Shown here: positions 12,741-23,387 of the stretch, in pieces
Layout of the letters: each line of letters begins with the position of its first letter
Numbering within the stretch: position 1 is the stretch's first letter
Source: Martensiomyces pterosporus
Lineage: Eukaryota > Kickxellomycota > Kickxellomycetes > Kickxellales > Kickxellaceae
Direction of reading: 5' to 3'
Length of the DNA stretch: 47,151 nt
Assembly: GCA_025201845.1 (NCBI GenBank)
Contig: MU603931.1
Coordinates: forward strand, 246,322 to 293,472
Translations under genes and position numbers: made by a program
The notes under the pieces: model-generated
The model's database searches: none
Seen by the model: the letters and a program-made list of their open reading frames with translations, nothing else
What the model was told of the DNA's origin: nothing

Positions 12741-13472
12741 GTGGCTGGCAGTAGAAGCAGCCGGCAAGCGAGGAGGGGCTATCTGAGCGTTTATAATAAA
12801 TGAAAATATATCTACACGTTCGTAGCAATGGCCGCTGCTACTGCTGGGTGGTGCGTGCGTGTGTGCTGGCTGCATTGGCTAGCATTCTGCCCACAAAACG
12901 TTTATTACTCGGACAGAAACAGCGGCAAAGCACGCAGCAGCTGGCAAACCAAGACGCATTGTCCAGAAAGAGCAGCAGAGCACAATGCACAAACACCACT
13001 CTGCCCTGACTATGCTTGCTACTGCCGTGACATCCACGGGACAATACGAATACATCAAATAAACTGGCGATGGTGCCTGGCACGCGTTGGGTGGCGCTGG
13101 ATAACAGCCGCTTGTGCTCTCTTTCCCACTACTGCTTAAGTTTGGCGTCAGCAGTGCACACGCCTCGCCAGCCGCGGCCCTGTCAAACGTGTTCCACATT
13201 TCCGGCTCTTTGGAGCGAGCAAAAAGACGCCAGCATGCTCCATTTGGCTTGGTTTTGCAAAATTTTTTTAGCATTAGCTTTAGCTAGACAGGGCTGTAAG
13301 AGACAATTAGAAGATGGATTATTGAAAAAGAGCAGTGAAAGGCGGGGAGGAGAAAACAGGGAGGCTCATAGCAAGGAGGATTCAGAGGGGTGGTTGCTAC
13401 CCATGAACGCCCAACATAACGAACACAACGAACAGAACGTAGCAGAGGAGGAGCATGGAGATGGCGCTGCGA
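12741..13472. other. Convergent intergenic region BCS1 / Gpr1-Fun34 gene
   Basis: 732 bp between two stop codons. It holds an AATAAA motif (12795-12800) close to the BCS1 stop and probably both 3'UTRs. I see no gene in it. Confidence 0.5.
12795..12800 (+). terminator. Putative polyadenylation signal of BCS1
   Basis: AATAAA lies 55 bp after the BCS1 stop codon. Fungal poly(A) signals are loose, so this is only suggestive. Confidence 0.4.
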
Positions 13473-14177
13473 CTAGACGCTGGCAGCAGCAGCGTCTCCC
13501 TGGTTGTGGCCCTTGCGGTGGAACTTCTCGCCAACATCGCCCAGGCTGCCCAGAGGCGAGTACCCGGTCTTGTAGATGACCTCAAAGGCGTTGTAGATGG
13601 ACGCAAGCGAGGCAAAGAACGAGAACCAGCCGCCAGCCTTGATCGCAGTTCTGCGGCCAACCCAGGTGCCACCGGCGAGGATGACAAACGAGAGGAACAG
13701 CAGACCCATGAAGATAGTGGTGCCGGCGCTGTAGCGGATGGTTCCGATGAAGAGCACAAATGTGATCAGCATCCAGGCAATCCAGAAGGTGCCCGCAGCA
13801 TGGCTGATGGTCTTGTCGTCGCTGACGGTGTTGTAGACGTTGAAGCCCATGATGCACAGAGTACCGATGGCTCCGAAGAGAGACCCGTACAGAGTGAAGA
13901 TGGTGGCGTAGACTGTGTCGTTTGTGGCAAAGGCCCACATGCCGCTGATGAAGACAACAAGGCCACCGATGATCAAGGAGGTCGACGCAAGGGTGCTGAC
14001 ATTGGGATCGTCAAACGGCATCCCGATGGCTCCGGCGTAGAAGCTGAAGGTGAACAGGGCGACTCCCAGAGCAGCCCATCCTGGACCGCAGGGGTTGGCA
14101 AACGGGCGGAAGCGAGGCTCCTCGCTCTTGTAGCCCGTCTCAGCGGGGTTGGAAATCGGGTGATCTGTCTCGGCCAT
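13473..14177 (-). CDS. Gpr1/Fun34/YaaH (AceTr) family acetate-transporter relative
   Basis: Complete single-exon protein of 234 residues with six predicted membrane helices. Family landmarks are the loop plus helix ISGMWAFATNDTVYAT (compare the G-MW-F-GNTFG-T pattern), FTLYGSLFGAIG, and the C-terminal FWIAW...KAGGWFSFFASLASIYNA block. Members such as Ady2/Ato1 and bacterial SatP move acetate/H+ or succinate across the plasma membrane, and some act in ammonium export or acetate sensing. The signature near the N-terminus, normally N-P-[AV]-P-[LF]-G-L-x-x-F, is here NPCGPGWAALG, so substrate specificity may differ. The tail is basic and Ala-rich. The promoter region is long (1.3 kb) and holds a TATA-like element, which fits a carbon-source-regulated gene. 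Confidence 0.85.
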   Translation of the reverse strand: MAETDHPISNPAETGYKSEEPRFRPFANPCGPGWAALGVALFTFSFYAGAIGMPFDDPNVSTLASTSLIIGGLVVFISGMWAFATNDTVYATIFTLYGSLFGAIGTLCIMGFNVYNTVSDDKTISHAAGTFWIAWMLITFVLFIGTIRYSAGTTIFMGLLFLSFVILAGGTWVGRRTAIKAGGWFSFFASLASIYNAFEVIYKTGYSPLGSLGDVGEKFHRKGHNQGDAAAASV

Positions 14178-15509
14178 TATTGCAAGGAGGAGGTGCTAGT
14201 TAGGCAGCGATTGGGAGGTTGCGTGTGGGATGGAAACCAGAGGAAACCGAGTCGCGAGACGTGCAGTGTTCAGGCGGTTATAGGGATATATGGAAAAGGT
14301 CCGAAATGGCTTGCTCGTGCTGTAGCTGCGATAAGACAGGAAGAAAGTGCTAGAGAAGTTTTTCGGGCAGGCCCACTCCAGGCGCCCGGCTGCTTTTTAT
14401 ACCATCCCCCCACCTCCATTCCACCCACGTTCGCAGTGGCTCTGGTAGATGCAGTGTGCGTAGTAGTAGGAAGAGGAGGGCGCAGATGCCTGGATCACTT
14501 GCTCATACACGCAGGAGCAAGAGGGGCAAACTCCGCCACGCCTTCTGCCCCTCTCCCTCTCCGCCCGCCGCCGCTATCACACGCGTACGCCAGTTGGATT
14601 GAGTGGGTGAGTGCCTTCGTTGTGTACAAATAATTAGCGGGTATCGTTCCTTGTGAGGTGACATCGAACGAGCACAATGAGAGGGTGGGTGGAGAGGGGA
14701 GGGTCATTCAGGGCCACCTATCGCCCCCTCCCCGAATTTTCCACACAAAGTCGCTGAGGGAGCGCGCTACGGCCAGAGCTGCTCAGCCAGCAGCAGCACA
14801 GCAGCGACCTATCACTGTTTTGGTCCTCCGTCCGCTCAGCCTAGCGGAGGACTGCCCACGTTTTGCCCCGCCGCCCTCATTACTTCTCTCCATTTTCCAT
14901 GAAAACAGCACCCGTGCTGTGAAGGTACACAGCAGCACACGCTGTTTCAAGCGGTGTTGCGCACATCCGTGCCCGCCTTCCCCGCATATTTGGCTCACAC
15001 TATGCTCCCCCGCCAGCAGACGGAGTGCGTTTTAATGATGACGATAATCTCCTCCGGCCCAGGCAGCGGAGGCAGGCGCCAGCGCGGGTTTCCACAACAT
15101 AGCACAGAAGGCACGCAGACGACATACATACATATATGTGTCGCTGCACTATCTCGAACATTCGGCAAAGTTTTGGCGACTAGCTGATCTTTGCAGTGGG
15201 GGCTTTCCTTGTCCGCTCGACATATTACAAGCACCATCGCACCCTGCTCCTCTCGCCAAATGAGTCTGTGGTGATTATAAATCCGAGTCATCCCACCCAC
15301 TCCTTGCGGCATTCGCATATTTCCTTTTCCATTCGCTGCGTCTTATAAGTCGCACATATCTCCACTCCACTGAGCAAGCAATATGCCCAGTCCCTGCTGC
15401 GGAGGCTGTGGTACCTAACTTATTGCAGCGGAGCACCCTCTCGCGCGATGGATGTCGTCAACATGTGCATGCAGTTAGCACAGCATATCGATTACAAATA
15501 CAGGCATAG
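14178..15509. other. Intergenic region upstream of Gpr1/Fun34 gene, downstream of MID1
   Basis: 1.33 kb between two minus-strand genes. It is C-rich in places (14400-14420, 14545-14575, 14720-14740), with a TATA-like element near 14400. No convincing coding frame or RNA gene. Most of it is probably promoter and 5'UTR of the transporter gene plus the MID1 3'UTR. Confidence 0.5.
14393..14401 (-). promoter_or_regulatory. Putative TATA box of Gpr1/Fun34 gene
   Basis: TATAAAAAG on the minus strand, about 216 bp upstream of the ATG at 14177. Sequence match only. Confidence 0.4.
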
Positions 15510-16285
15510 CTACGGAACGAAAATATTGAAGAGAACTCGGATAAGGAGGTATGCCACGCAAAGGCCAATGCAAATGCCCCAATCCCCGCCAGGATTGCCG
15601 ACCCTGTCAGCCTCTGTGGTCGACTGGTCGCTGGTGAGGCTTGTCTGTATTTGAGAGCCCGCCGGGTTGCATTGAATCGGAGGCAGGCCCTTGCCCACGT
15701 TGTTGTACAGCCAGTACGCAAACATGGTCGATTCTGCTGACCAGTTCCTCAGCTGTGCCGCAGCGTATATGTCCGTCTCAAACTCCTTCGTAGCATATCG
15801 TCTAAACATGCGGCGCAAGTTTTGCATGAACTTGTCGGTTAGTTGAATGGGCAGCCCATATGACCTGTAGAATGTGCCTGTGTGTCGCGTGGACGGACAT
15901 TCAAACTCTAGCGTGGGCGGGCATGACCGCCGGCACTCCTGGCACAGCCCAATGCATGGCATCAACTCTACATATGTCTCATTGTTGTTGGGGAAGAGGC
16001 AGGTTGTTCCGCGGCACGGAAATACCGATTTGGTTGATTCAAGCGTGTAGTTTAGCGCTTGGCTGGTGTTCCACTCAATGGACCTAGCGGCGCTCCTCCT
16101 CGCGCGGCTGCCAGCCGTCACTGCGCCTGCTGCCTTGCGTTGTCTACTGCTGGGTAGGTGTTGTGATGCCAGGTATTTGCGTTCACTTCCACCCCCACGA
16201 CGGCGCTTGCGTTTATGCCAGCTACTGCTACTGCGTCTGCGTCCAGTGCTGCTGGTTCTGATTCGCTGTGTTGTGCTGCTGCTGC

Positions 16286-16324
<39 letters not shown>

Positions 16325-18086
16325 GCTTATCGTCCGTGTGTCTGTAGAGCGATCCCAAACTGACACTGAGCTTGGGCTCCACTTCGATACCCGGGCGCTT
16401 AATGGGGCACATGTCCGCGCCAACGTCGTTGTGGGCTCCCTCATCCCGCTGCTCCAGCACCCTACGCAGATGCTGGCCACCGCGCCTCGCTGGGTTGTCC
16501 AAACCCAAAGTCCAGTCCAAGTCGTCCTCGCTGGGCACATCATAATCCGGGTCATACTCAGATCCAATAACTCGCTGTATAGTGTTGAGCATCAGCTGGT
16601 GGTACACGTTGTACAGACCGGGGATGTCCTTGTCGATGCTCTCGAAATCGCTCGACTGCAGCCCGCGATCAAACTTATCGATGCACCGTGGCGCCAATAT
16701 CGCGCACACCCACGAGAAATAGGCTACACGGCAGTCCGTACAATCGCGCATCTTTGAATAAAACAGTGATGTCGCGTCGTTCAGCGATAAAAAGTGCTCA
16801 AAGTTCTGCTGCTGCGATATCGCATACGCGTTGTATACATCAACAAGCGCTGTCAAGTTCCTGGTGTCAAGCTCGGCGTGGCCATCCTCGCCATCTGCAG
16901 TAACATCGCGGTCGTACGCCGGGTACCTGCTGCGCAGCGGTCTGGGTGCTGGCACTGCATGAGCAACAAACGGACAGTTCTTCATCCCGTACACGAGCCG
17001 GCACCTGTTGGTGGCCTTTGTGTGAATCAGCTTTGACATCCACATAGTGCCCAGACCCGGACCCAGTCTGCTCCGCCTGTAGAGGAACACTTCGTAAGAG
17101 GTGTTGCGCCGAAGACCCAGTATGTGAGCATGGAGCCCCGATAGCTGCTGTGCTGCATCAATCAAATGCAGGGTGATGTTTGCGTTTGTGTCGGTGTTGG
17201 GCGACAGCCCGTTGTTCGTGTTGGACAGGATGGACTCTGTGACTGCGACTTTTCTGGTCATTGCGTTGGTCCCGTTGACTATGCGGGTGCCAGTTTTCTC
17301 AATACCACAGATCGACCGCGACAGATACCCCAGCATGTTCTCACGCACGTACATCGTGTATTCGGGTGCCCCTGCCTTGCTGTACGGCGTCCTAACCAAA
17401 GCCGAGTTGATGTCTGTATCAAACACCCGGATCGCCTGCTGCGACTCAAACGTAATGGTGTCATTGACCGTAGAAAACCCAAGAACAAACGTGTAGTTTC
17501 TGCCTTTCCGCGCCTCGTCCTCTGGTGCAGTAACCACCGAGTAGGCAACATCCGACCGCCATCCATGGTACATCAGACGATTCAGTCCATTGGTGTACCA
17601 GTCCCTGTCCTCACTCTCCGCCTCGTAGTAAATGTCGTCTGCCGTGATATTCCGACTTGCTGGCTGCCCCTGGGCTTCCTGCTGTTGTTGCTGCTGCTGC
17701 TGCCTTCGCAAAAGCGGAGAGTTTACTGAAGGAGCCAGGTAGAACACGCCGCCATCCTGCCACAGACCTTCAGCAATCGAGCTGTTGAGGAACACACCCA
17801 GATCTAGCGGACGTGCCCTTGGTGGGCCTATCTCGCCCTCTGCGCCGGGCATAGAGCAGGTCGATAGGGACAGGTGGAGGTTGTGCCGCGGCGTGCCTGC
17901 GGGTGTGCTGGACCCGCTGCCACTGTCAGCACGAGTCTTGGGCATGCGCAGCGCAACAATAGCAGACTGGCCTGGACTTAGCTCACCCTCGACCCAGCCT
18001 TCGCCATCAATCGAAAGCCGTGCAGACCGAGCGCTTTCTGCAAGCGCTGTCAGCAGTAAAAGCGCTAGAGACCAAACACGATACAT
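15510..18086 (-). CDS. MID1: Mid1-like regulatory subunit of the Cch1 calcium channel
   Basis: Single exon. The first ATG is at 18086-18084 (a longer open frame upstream lacks ATG), giving 858 residues. It begins with a signal peptide (MYRVWSLALLLLTALA). Many N-x-S/T glycosylation sites follow. Two Cys-rich modules mark Mid1: one at about 446-466 (DCTDC...WVCAILAPRC) and one at about 692-735 (CRGTTC...CIGLCQECRRSC). A hydrophobic C-terminus (last 25 residues) could be a membrane or GPI-type anchor. Mid1 works with Cch1 in the plasma membrane for stretch- and stress-activated Ca2+ influx. Oddities are a polyglutamine run near 127-134 and a Ser/Asn-repeat plus basic insertion (about 588-680) separating the two Cys modules. 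Yeast Mid1 is shorter (548 residues). The family assignment rests on the Cys patterns and topology. Confidence 0.8.
16270..16325 (-). repeat. CTG/TTG triplet repeat inside MID1 coding sequence
   Basis: An interrupted (CTG/TTG)n tract on the plus strand encodes, on the minus strand, a run of Ser and Asn (about residues 588-605). A similar shorter CTG tract near 17684-17707 encodes eight Gln. Such triplets tend to vary in length between strains. Confidence 0.85.
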
Positions 18087-18548
18087 ATTGCTGCACGCGA
18101 TACACACCAGCTGCTAACTGAAGCATAACGGTAGAAATAAAACGAAGAGAAAAGCCTCAGCTGTTGCCGACTAGAAACAGTGAAAGCGGCAAGAAACAGG
18201 GAAGAAAAAAATGAGAGAGAGAGAGAGAGAAAGAAGCAAGCAGGCGCAATTATTGACACAGGTCGTACAAAAGCAGAGAGCAAAACTCCTTACACCACCA
18301 AAGCAGCAGAAGCACTCGCTGTAGTGCTTGCGTCGCTTCATGCGTATTATGCACGACATAAACTTCGAGTTGCAATCAAACTACTTTTGAAGGGCGGGTG
18401 GGAGCAAAGTGTAGAAATGCACGCTGCACAAGTAGCGCTTGGTAGAAAGGATTGTTATTTGCTATGCCGGCAAAGAAAGCAGCAAGGGCAGCAAGGGCAG
18501 CAAGGGCAGCAAGGGCAGCAAGGGCAGCATGGCAAGTGGCACCCCTCT
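18087..18548. other. Intergenic region CCT5 / MID1 (MID1 promoter side)
   Basis: 462 bp between the CCT5 stop and the MID1 ATG (both minus strand). It holds a (GA)9 dinucleotide tract at about 18213-18230 and a 9-bp tandem repeat at 18481-18525. No gene seen. Confidence 0.6.
18481..18525. repeat. 9-bp tandem repeat just after CCT5
   Basis: Five perfect copies of agcaagggc end 23 bp from the CCT5 stop, within its probable 3'UTR. In minus-strand RNA the unit reads GCCCUUGCU. Two degenerate copies flank the array. Confidence 0.9.
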
Positions 18549-20353
18549 CTAATGTTCGCCTTCGGACTTGTGCACGATGACATCGTCGATCTTGAGGATC
18601 ATCTTGACAAGCTGAGTGGCAAGGAGGAACTGCTGGCGCTTCGAAATGAGCGGGTCAAAGACAAACTGCTCCTTCATGTCGTAGATGCCAGTGTCCATGC
18701 AGTCGACGCCCAGGCGCGAGTTTCCTTCCTTGACCTGCTGGCTCTTGACGTACGACAGGGTCTCAATTGGGGGCAGGCCGCTGTTCTCGGCAAGAGTTAG
18801 GGGGATGGCGTCCAGGGCACGAGCGAACGAGCGCATGGCATACTGCTCGATGGACGAAACCTGGTCGGCGGCCTTCTCAACCGCAATAGAGCAGCTGATC
18901 TCAGCAGCGGCACCGCCATAGACGACGCGGTTGTCGACAATCAGGTTGCGCACAACACACATGGCGTCGTGCAGGGAGCGCTTGGCCTCATCAACGATCA
19001 TCTTGTTGCCGCCGCGCACAAAGACAGTGACAGCCTTGGAGTTGGCGCAGTCCTCAACAACAATCATGTTCTCGTTGGTGGTTCCAAACGCCAGCTCGCG
19101 GATAGTGCCGGCCTTGCCCAGCTTGTCGCTGGCCAGGTCCTCAAAGCGAGGCACAATTCTGCCGTTGGTGGCGATGGCCAAGAGCTCGATCTCGGGACCG
19201 CCGACCCATCTGATAGCGGGGAGCTTGTGCTGCAGGAGGAGCGAGTTGGCCTCGTCGTCGAATCCCCACTGGCAGGCAACAACGTTGGCGCCGCACTCCT
19301 TGACCTGCTTCACCATGTTCTCAAAGGTCTCGCGCTCGTACTTTTGCAGCTCCTCGAACTCCTTGACAGTTGTAATGTCAAGCTTGTGCTTGGTTTTGGG
19401 CTTGGGCGGCTCGAACGGGCAGGTGAGGATGGCGATCCTGGCATCCTTGATCTCCTTGGGCATCTGCGGGTGGGAGAAGTCCTTGTCGATGATCACGCCG
19501 TGAACAAGCGTGGTATCGGCAAGCTCACCGCCGACCTTGCCCTCCATCTTGATCAGCTCAAAGTCAACGTCCTTGCGCTCCAGATCGGCGACAGCCAGGA
19601 TGGTATCGACGGCAATCTGCGCGAACTGGTCGTGGCACTTGTTGACGATCTTGCTGCCAAGGCTGGTCTTTGCACACTTGAACAAATCGCTGGTGTCGTC
19701 CTTGCTCCAGGGGATCACGTCCGAGACCTCATCCAGGTGCGCAACGGCGATTTTGCATGCCCGCTCAAAGCCATCGGAGATGCGGATCGGGTGGATGCCA
19801 CGGTCCAAAAGCTCCTCGGCCTGCTCAAGCAGAGCGCCAGCAAGGACTACAATGCCAGTGGTTCCATCGCCGATTTCGTCGTCCTGCGATTTGGAGAGCT
19901 CGACCAAAAGCTTGCCGATCTGGTTCTCAATAGCCATCTGCGACATGATAGTTGCGCCGTCGTTGGAAATGGTGATATCCCCATCGGGAGAAATGAGAAT
20001 CTTGTCGAGGCCGCGCGGACCGAGCGATGTGCGAACAATGTTGGCAACGGTCTTTGCTGCCATGATGTGAGACTATAGGCAGAAAAGGGCTCGAAAGGTG
20101 CATTGTCAGTACGTGGCTTCGAGGTGCTGCTAGTCAGCAATCTTTGCAACGTTGCGCGTTTTCGTGCTGGGAGCGGGGGAGCAGGACACTGAACTCTGAG
20201 CAGCTTAGCCTGCTTACTAATACCACCGAGCGCATCCACTGCAGCACACCTTACCTTGGTAGCTTCAACACCGGTCTTGCGAGCCTTCCTGTCCTGCTCG
20301 CGGACGATAATGAAAGGCCTGCCGTACTCGTCTGTCGTGTAAATGGCACTCAT
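18549..20353 (-). CDS. CCT5: T-complex chaperonin subunit epsilon (CCT5/TCPE)
   Basis: Two exons, 20353-20255 and 20072-18549, flank a 182-bp intron (GTAAGG donor, CTATAG acceptor, phase 0). The spliced protein is 540 residues, normal for CCT epsilon. The short first exon encodes the conserved N-terminus ([20 protein letters not shown]) and joins GVEATK to [21 protein letters not shown] exactly as in orthologues. ATPase motifs include SNDGATI, GDGTTG (about 101-106) and [10 protein letters not shown] near residue 410. CCT is the cytosolic hetero-octameric double-ring chaperonin folding actin, tubulin and WD-repeat proteins. It is divergently paired with RPA12 across a 458-bp promoter. Confidence 0.97.
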
Positions 20354-20811
20354 TGTCGCTGGGGGTTTGCAGCTGTTTTCTACTCCAAATTAAATTGAAC
20401 GACTGTATCGCGCGCGTATACGAAAGGGAAGGCAAAAGGGCCAGAGCAGCAACAGCAAAGATGAGATTGGCATTCAAGGAGAAAACAGCAGTGCTTTTGG
20501 CACCGCTGGCTGCTGTTTACCAGTAGGCAGCCCTCCACCAGGAGCGCAAAATTGCAAACATAGAACACTAGCGAACAGCAGTGATCCTGGCCAGTGATTT
20601 TGTGTGAGGAATCAGACGGATCAGATGTTTTCTGTTCTCGATTTGAGGCTATTCCACTCTTCAAAAAAAAAAAAAAAACTAGCTGGAATGCATTCTCGTG
20701 CAATGCTTCTTGCCAGCACTGCGCTTCGCTCTCGCCTCCTAATTAACCCACACTACCGCACGCATCACATTCAGCCGGCCGGCAGCAGCAGTAGCAGAAG
20801 ACTAGCACAAA
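20354..20811. promoter_or_regulatory. Divergent promoter region CCT5 / RPA12
   Basis: 458 bp separate the two ATGs. It contains an uninterrupted A16 tract (20663-20678), a sequence class that excludes nucleosomes in fungal promoters. No reading frame here appears real. Confidence 0.6.
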
Positions 20812-21318
20812 ATGTCGCAGCAGGAGCAGCGCCGGACAAACTTTGGCTCCCTCATTTTCTGCCCAACTTGCGGAAACCTTTTGGACAACCCTGGAGACCA
20901 GGATCATATCGTCTGCCATGCCTGCGGAGATGCCCAGGCTGGAACACGTAAGTAGCGGCTTGGCTGCGGGCGCTGGGCCACCCAATGCACGCAGAAATGG
21001 TGTCCGCCTTGCACGCATGCTACTCAGCGCCCTTGCGTTCTTGCTCTTTTTTGCTTTGCTGCTGTAGAGTTTGAGGGCACAGAGACCGTTTCGCGGTCGC
21101 AGGACAGCGCATTTCCGTCAATACTGAAGAACAAGCGCTCGCTTGTGCAGGGCGTGGCGTCGGCAGATCGCGTTGATGCCCGTGTCGAGGAGACATGTCC
21201 AGAGTGCGGCGGCAACGAGATGACGTTCTACACAATGCAGATGCGGTCGGCTGATGAAGGCCAAACTGTGTTCTACAAGTGCGTCAAGTGCGGCTATGGC
21301 TTCTCGATCAAAAACTAG
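20812..21318 (+). CDS. RPA12: RNA polymerase I subunit A12.2 (Rpa12)
   Basis: Two exons, 20812-20947 and 21068-21318, flank a 120-bp intron (GTAAGT donor, GCTGTAG acceptor, phase 1). The spliced protein is 128 residues, very close to yeast Rpa12 (125). The N-terminal zinc ribbon has Cys 17, 20, 35 and 38; the C-terminal TFIIS-like ribbon has Cys 89, 92, 117 and 120. The RSADEG hairpin (105-110) carries the acidic residues that assist RNA cleavage in the active centre. The protein is the nucleolar Pol I subunit for backtracked-RNA cleavage and termination. Both exons are short, but the joined reading frame and all eight metal ligands support the model. Confidence 0.95.
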
Positions 21319-21847
21319 GGCGCGCGGCTGCTTCTTGCTCTGGCGGCTCTCTTTTGTGCCGGATCCAGCTTTTGCTTTCTTTCTGCCGGGCCTTCTGCTT
21401 CTATTTTACACATGCCAAATACATATGAATACCACCGCAGCTATATTTCCTATCTGGGTTCAGCAGTGGACAAGCAGTCGGCGCATGTCTGAGGGTGCTG
21501 CTGGCAGAGGCGGACGTGGGGCTGGAGCGATGCAATCACCGGGTGATGCAGAATCAGGCCATGCGTGGAAAGTGGGCTGAACAATTTTTTCTCAGCAATC
21601 TTGCTGTCAGCCTTGTCGCTCGCCTCCAACTGGCGGTGGCCAAGGGCCCTGCGGATTGCGCCCAAGGCATCCTCGCTTTTTGATGGCCTGTGTTATCTGT
21701 CAGCCCCCACCAGCCCTCCCTCTTCTCAAGAACCTTGTTTCCCTCCTATATTTTGCACGTCCATTTCTACCCCCTCCTCGATTTGGCACCTGGGATCCGC
21801 CAGCACCGCCTCTTCAAAGCAGCAGCCCAAGGAATTCGAGCGGCAGC
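21319..21847. other. Intergenic region RPA12 / PRELI gene
   Basis: 529 bp between co-directional genes. Pyrimidine-rich stretches occur near 21340-21410 and 21690-21790 (probable 3'UTR and 5'UTR). No gene seen. Confidence 0.5.
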
Positions 21848-22678
21848 ATGGTCAAGTTCTACCAGCAAAAGTTCTCCTACGAGTAAGTGGGCGTGTAGCG
21901 CTGCACCTTTCGAAACCCCCTTGCCAGCTAGACGTGGGGCTCAACGCTGCTGAAATTCGCTGGTCCTCTTTTTTGCAAGTGTAGCTACTCGTGGAACACA
22001 GTGTCGTATGCGTTTATCAACCGGTACCCAAACCCCTTCGCCACACATGTTCTGACGGCCGACACTATCGACCACCGAATCAACCCACACACCGGCGAGC
22101 TGCACATTACTCGTCTTTTGCGCAAAACCAACTCTGTGCCACGCTGGGCCAAAGGTGTAAGTTGCATTCCCGTCTTTTAAAAGTGGAGGCGCAGACAGTG
22201 TTGCCGCCAATTCGGAGAGCGCGGGCGATAACATGCGCCCTGATCGGCGTTGTGCAAGCCTTGGTGTGCTTTCCGCTAATGCGTATTGCCGCCGCTCTTT
22301 TTCTCCTGACATTTTCGCTGCTGCGTGTAGATTATGCGGGGGAACGATGCGTACATCCTTGAGGAGGTCGTGGTCAATAGGCAAACTGGGACTCTGGTTG
22401 CGAAAACGCGCAACATCACACACACGCGGCTAATGAAGGTCGAGGAGAAGCAGACGCTGTTTGCGGACCCGTCGGCTGCTGAGCGCACGCTGTGCAAGAA
22501 CGAGACAAGCATCGTGTCGAACATTGGATATGGGCTGAACTCGAAGATCGAGAACTTCAGCCTGTCGCGCTTCTCGGATAACATTGCCAAGAGCAGAAAG
22601 GGCATGCTGTACGTGCTCGACATGGCTCAGCGCAAGGGCTTGCTCCGGCCGCGCGTTATTGCTGAGAAGGAGCAATGA
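21848..22678 (+). CDS. PRELI/MSF1-domain mitochondrial lipid-transfer protein (Ups1/PRELID1-like)
   Basis: Three exons: 21848-21882, 21985-22156 and 22331-22678 (introns of 102 and 174 bp; GTAAGT donors, GTGTAG acceptors; phases 2 and 0). The spliced protein is 184 residues and one PRELI/MSF1 domain. It has the family start MVKF...SWNTVSYAFINRYPNPF, the HVLTADTI strand, TRLLRKTNSVPRW, RNITHTRLMKVEE and the C-terminal FSLSRFSDNIAKSRKG helix. Similarity is closest to the PRELID1/Ups1 branch, which carries phosphatidic acid across the intermembrane space together with Mdm35/TRIAP1 for cardiolipin synthesis. Assignment to Ups1 rather than Ups2 is an inference from these motifs. The first coding exon is only 35 bp. 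Confidence 0.92.
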
Positions 22679-23387
22679 GCGGCGTCGGCTATGTCGCCCT
22701 TTCCCTCTACGGCAGCTCTGGCATCGGGCGCTGCAGCTGGCAATTTGCGCACTGTCCTTGGCTACCTCCTTGCACCCCGCAGCTGCTCTCCTCTTTTCCT
22801 TTTGTACTCTAGATTACTCCTACTTAGTCTCTTGTGGACTTGAAAAGCGCATCCTGCCCATTTCCGCTTGCTCGCCAGACATTAGGCGGGCTGGGCGGCC
22901 CGGCTCGTACGCCTCGCAGTCTGCTCGCTTCCACAGCAATAAATGGCACTAGCTGCTGTCAACGGGCGGCACGCTTGAAGCGTGCTTGAGTGCGTCTGCT
23001 GCATGTGCTATGAAGCACGCATGCTCCGCTTAGCGCAAACCACCAAGGCGCGAATCAGCCTAATCAGAGCCGAGCGAGCTGGGGCATGCTTAGGGCGTGC
23101 CTTTCATCCTCGCCCTCCATTGTGCTGGATCGACAGCGCGCGCTGTTTGTTTATTCTTTCTGCTTTTCAGCAAAGCGCGCCTCTAGACCCATTTAGCTGC
23201 AATTTCTCCTTTCTTTTCGTGGCCAAGAGCCGGTCTACAATAAACCCTTGCTTATTCTCCACCCACACCCCCGTCTCATACCACACGCACGCAGCCCAGG
23301 ACAGAGCAGCTATCCCCACAGCTTTCCAGAGAAAGAAGCGACTCGGGCACACGTCTTGGAAAGAAAGCTCGCCCAGCCCTCTTGCTC
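22679..23387. other. Intergenic region PRELI gene / SUN-domain gene
   Basis: 709 bp. An AATAAA motif at 22938-22943 is a candidate poly(A) signal for the PRELI gene. The stretch from 23200 is C/A-rich with no in-frame start and looks like a 5'UTR. No gene seen. Confidence 0.5.

Noticed and set aside
11748..12875. 375-codon open frame on the minus strand
   Set aside because: It is antisense to the BCS1 AAA domain; composition is typical of a shadow frame.
13455..14633. 392-codon open frame on the plus strand
   Set aside because: It covers the antisense of the Gpr1/Fun34-family gene and runs into its promoter; no recognisable domain.
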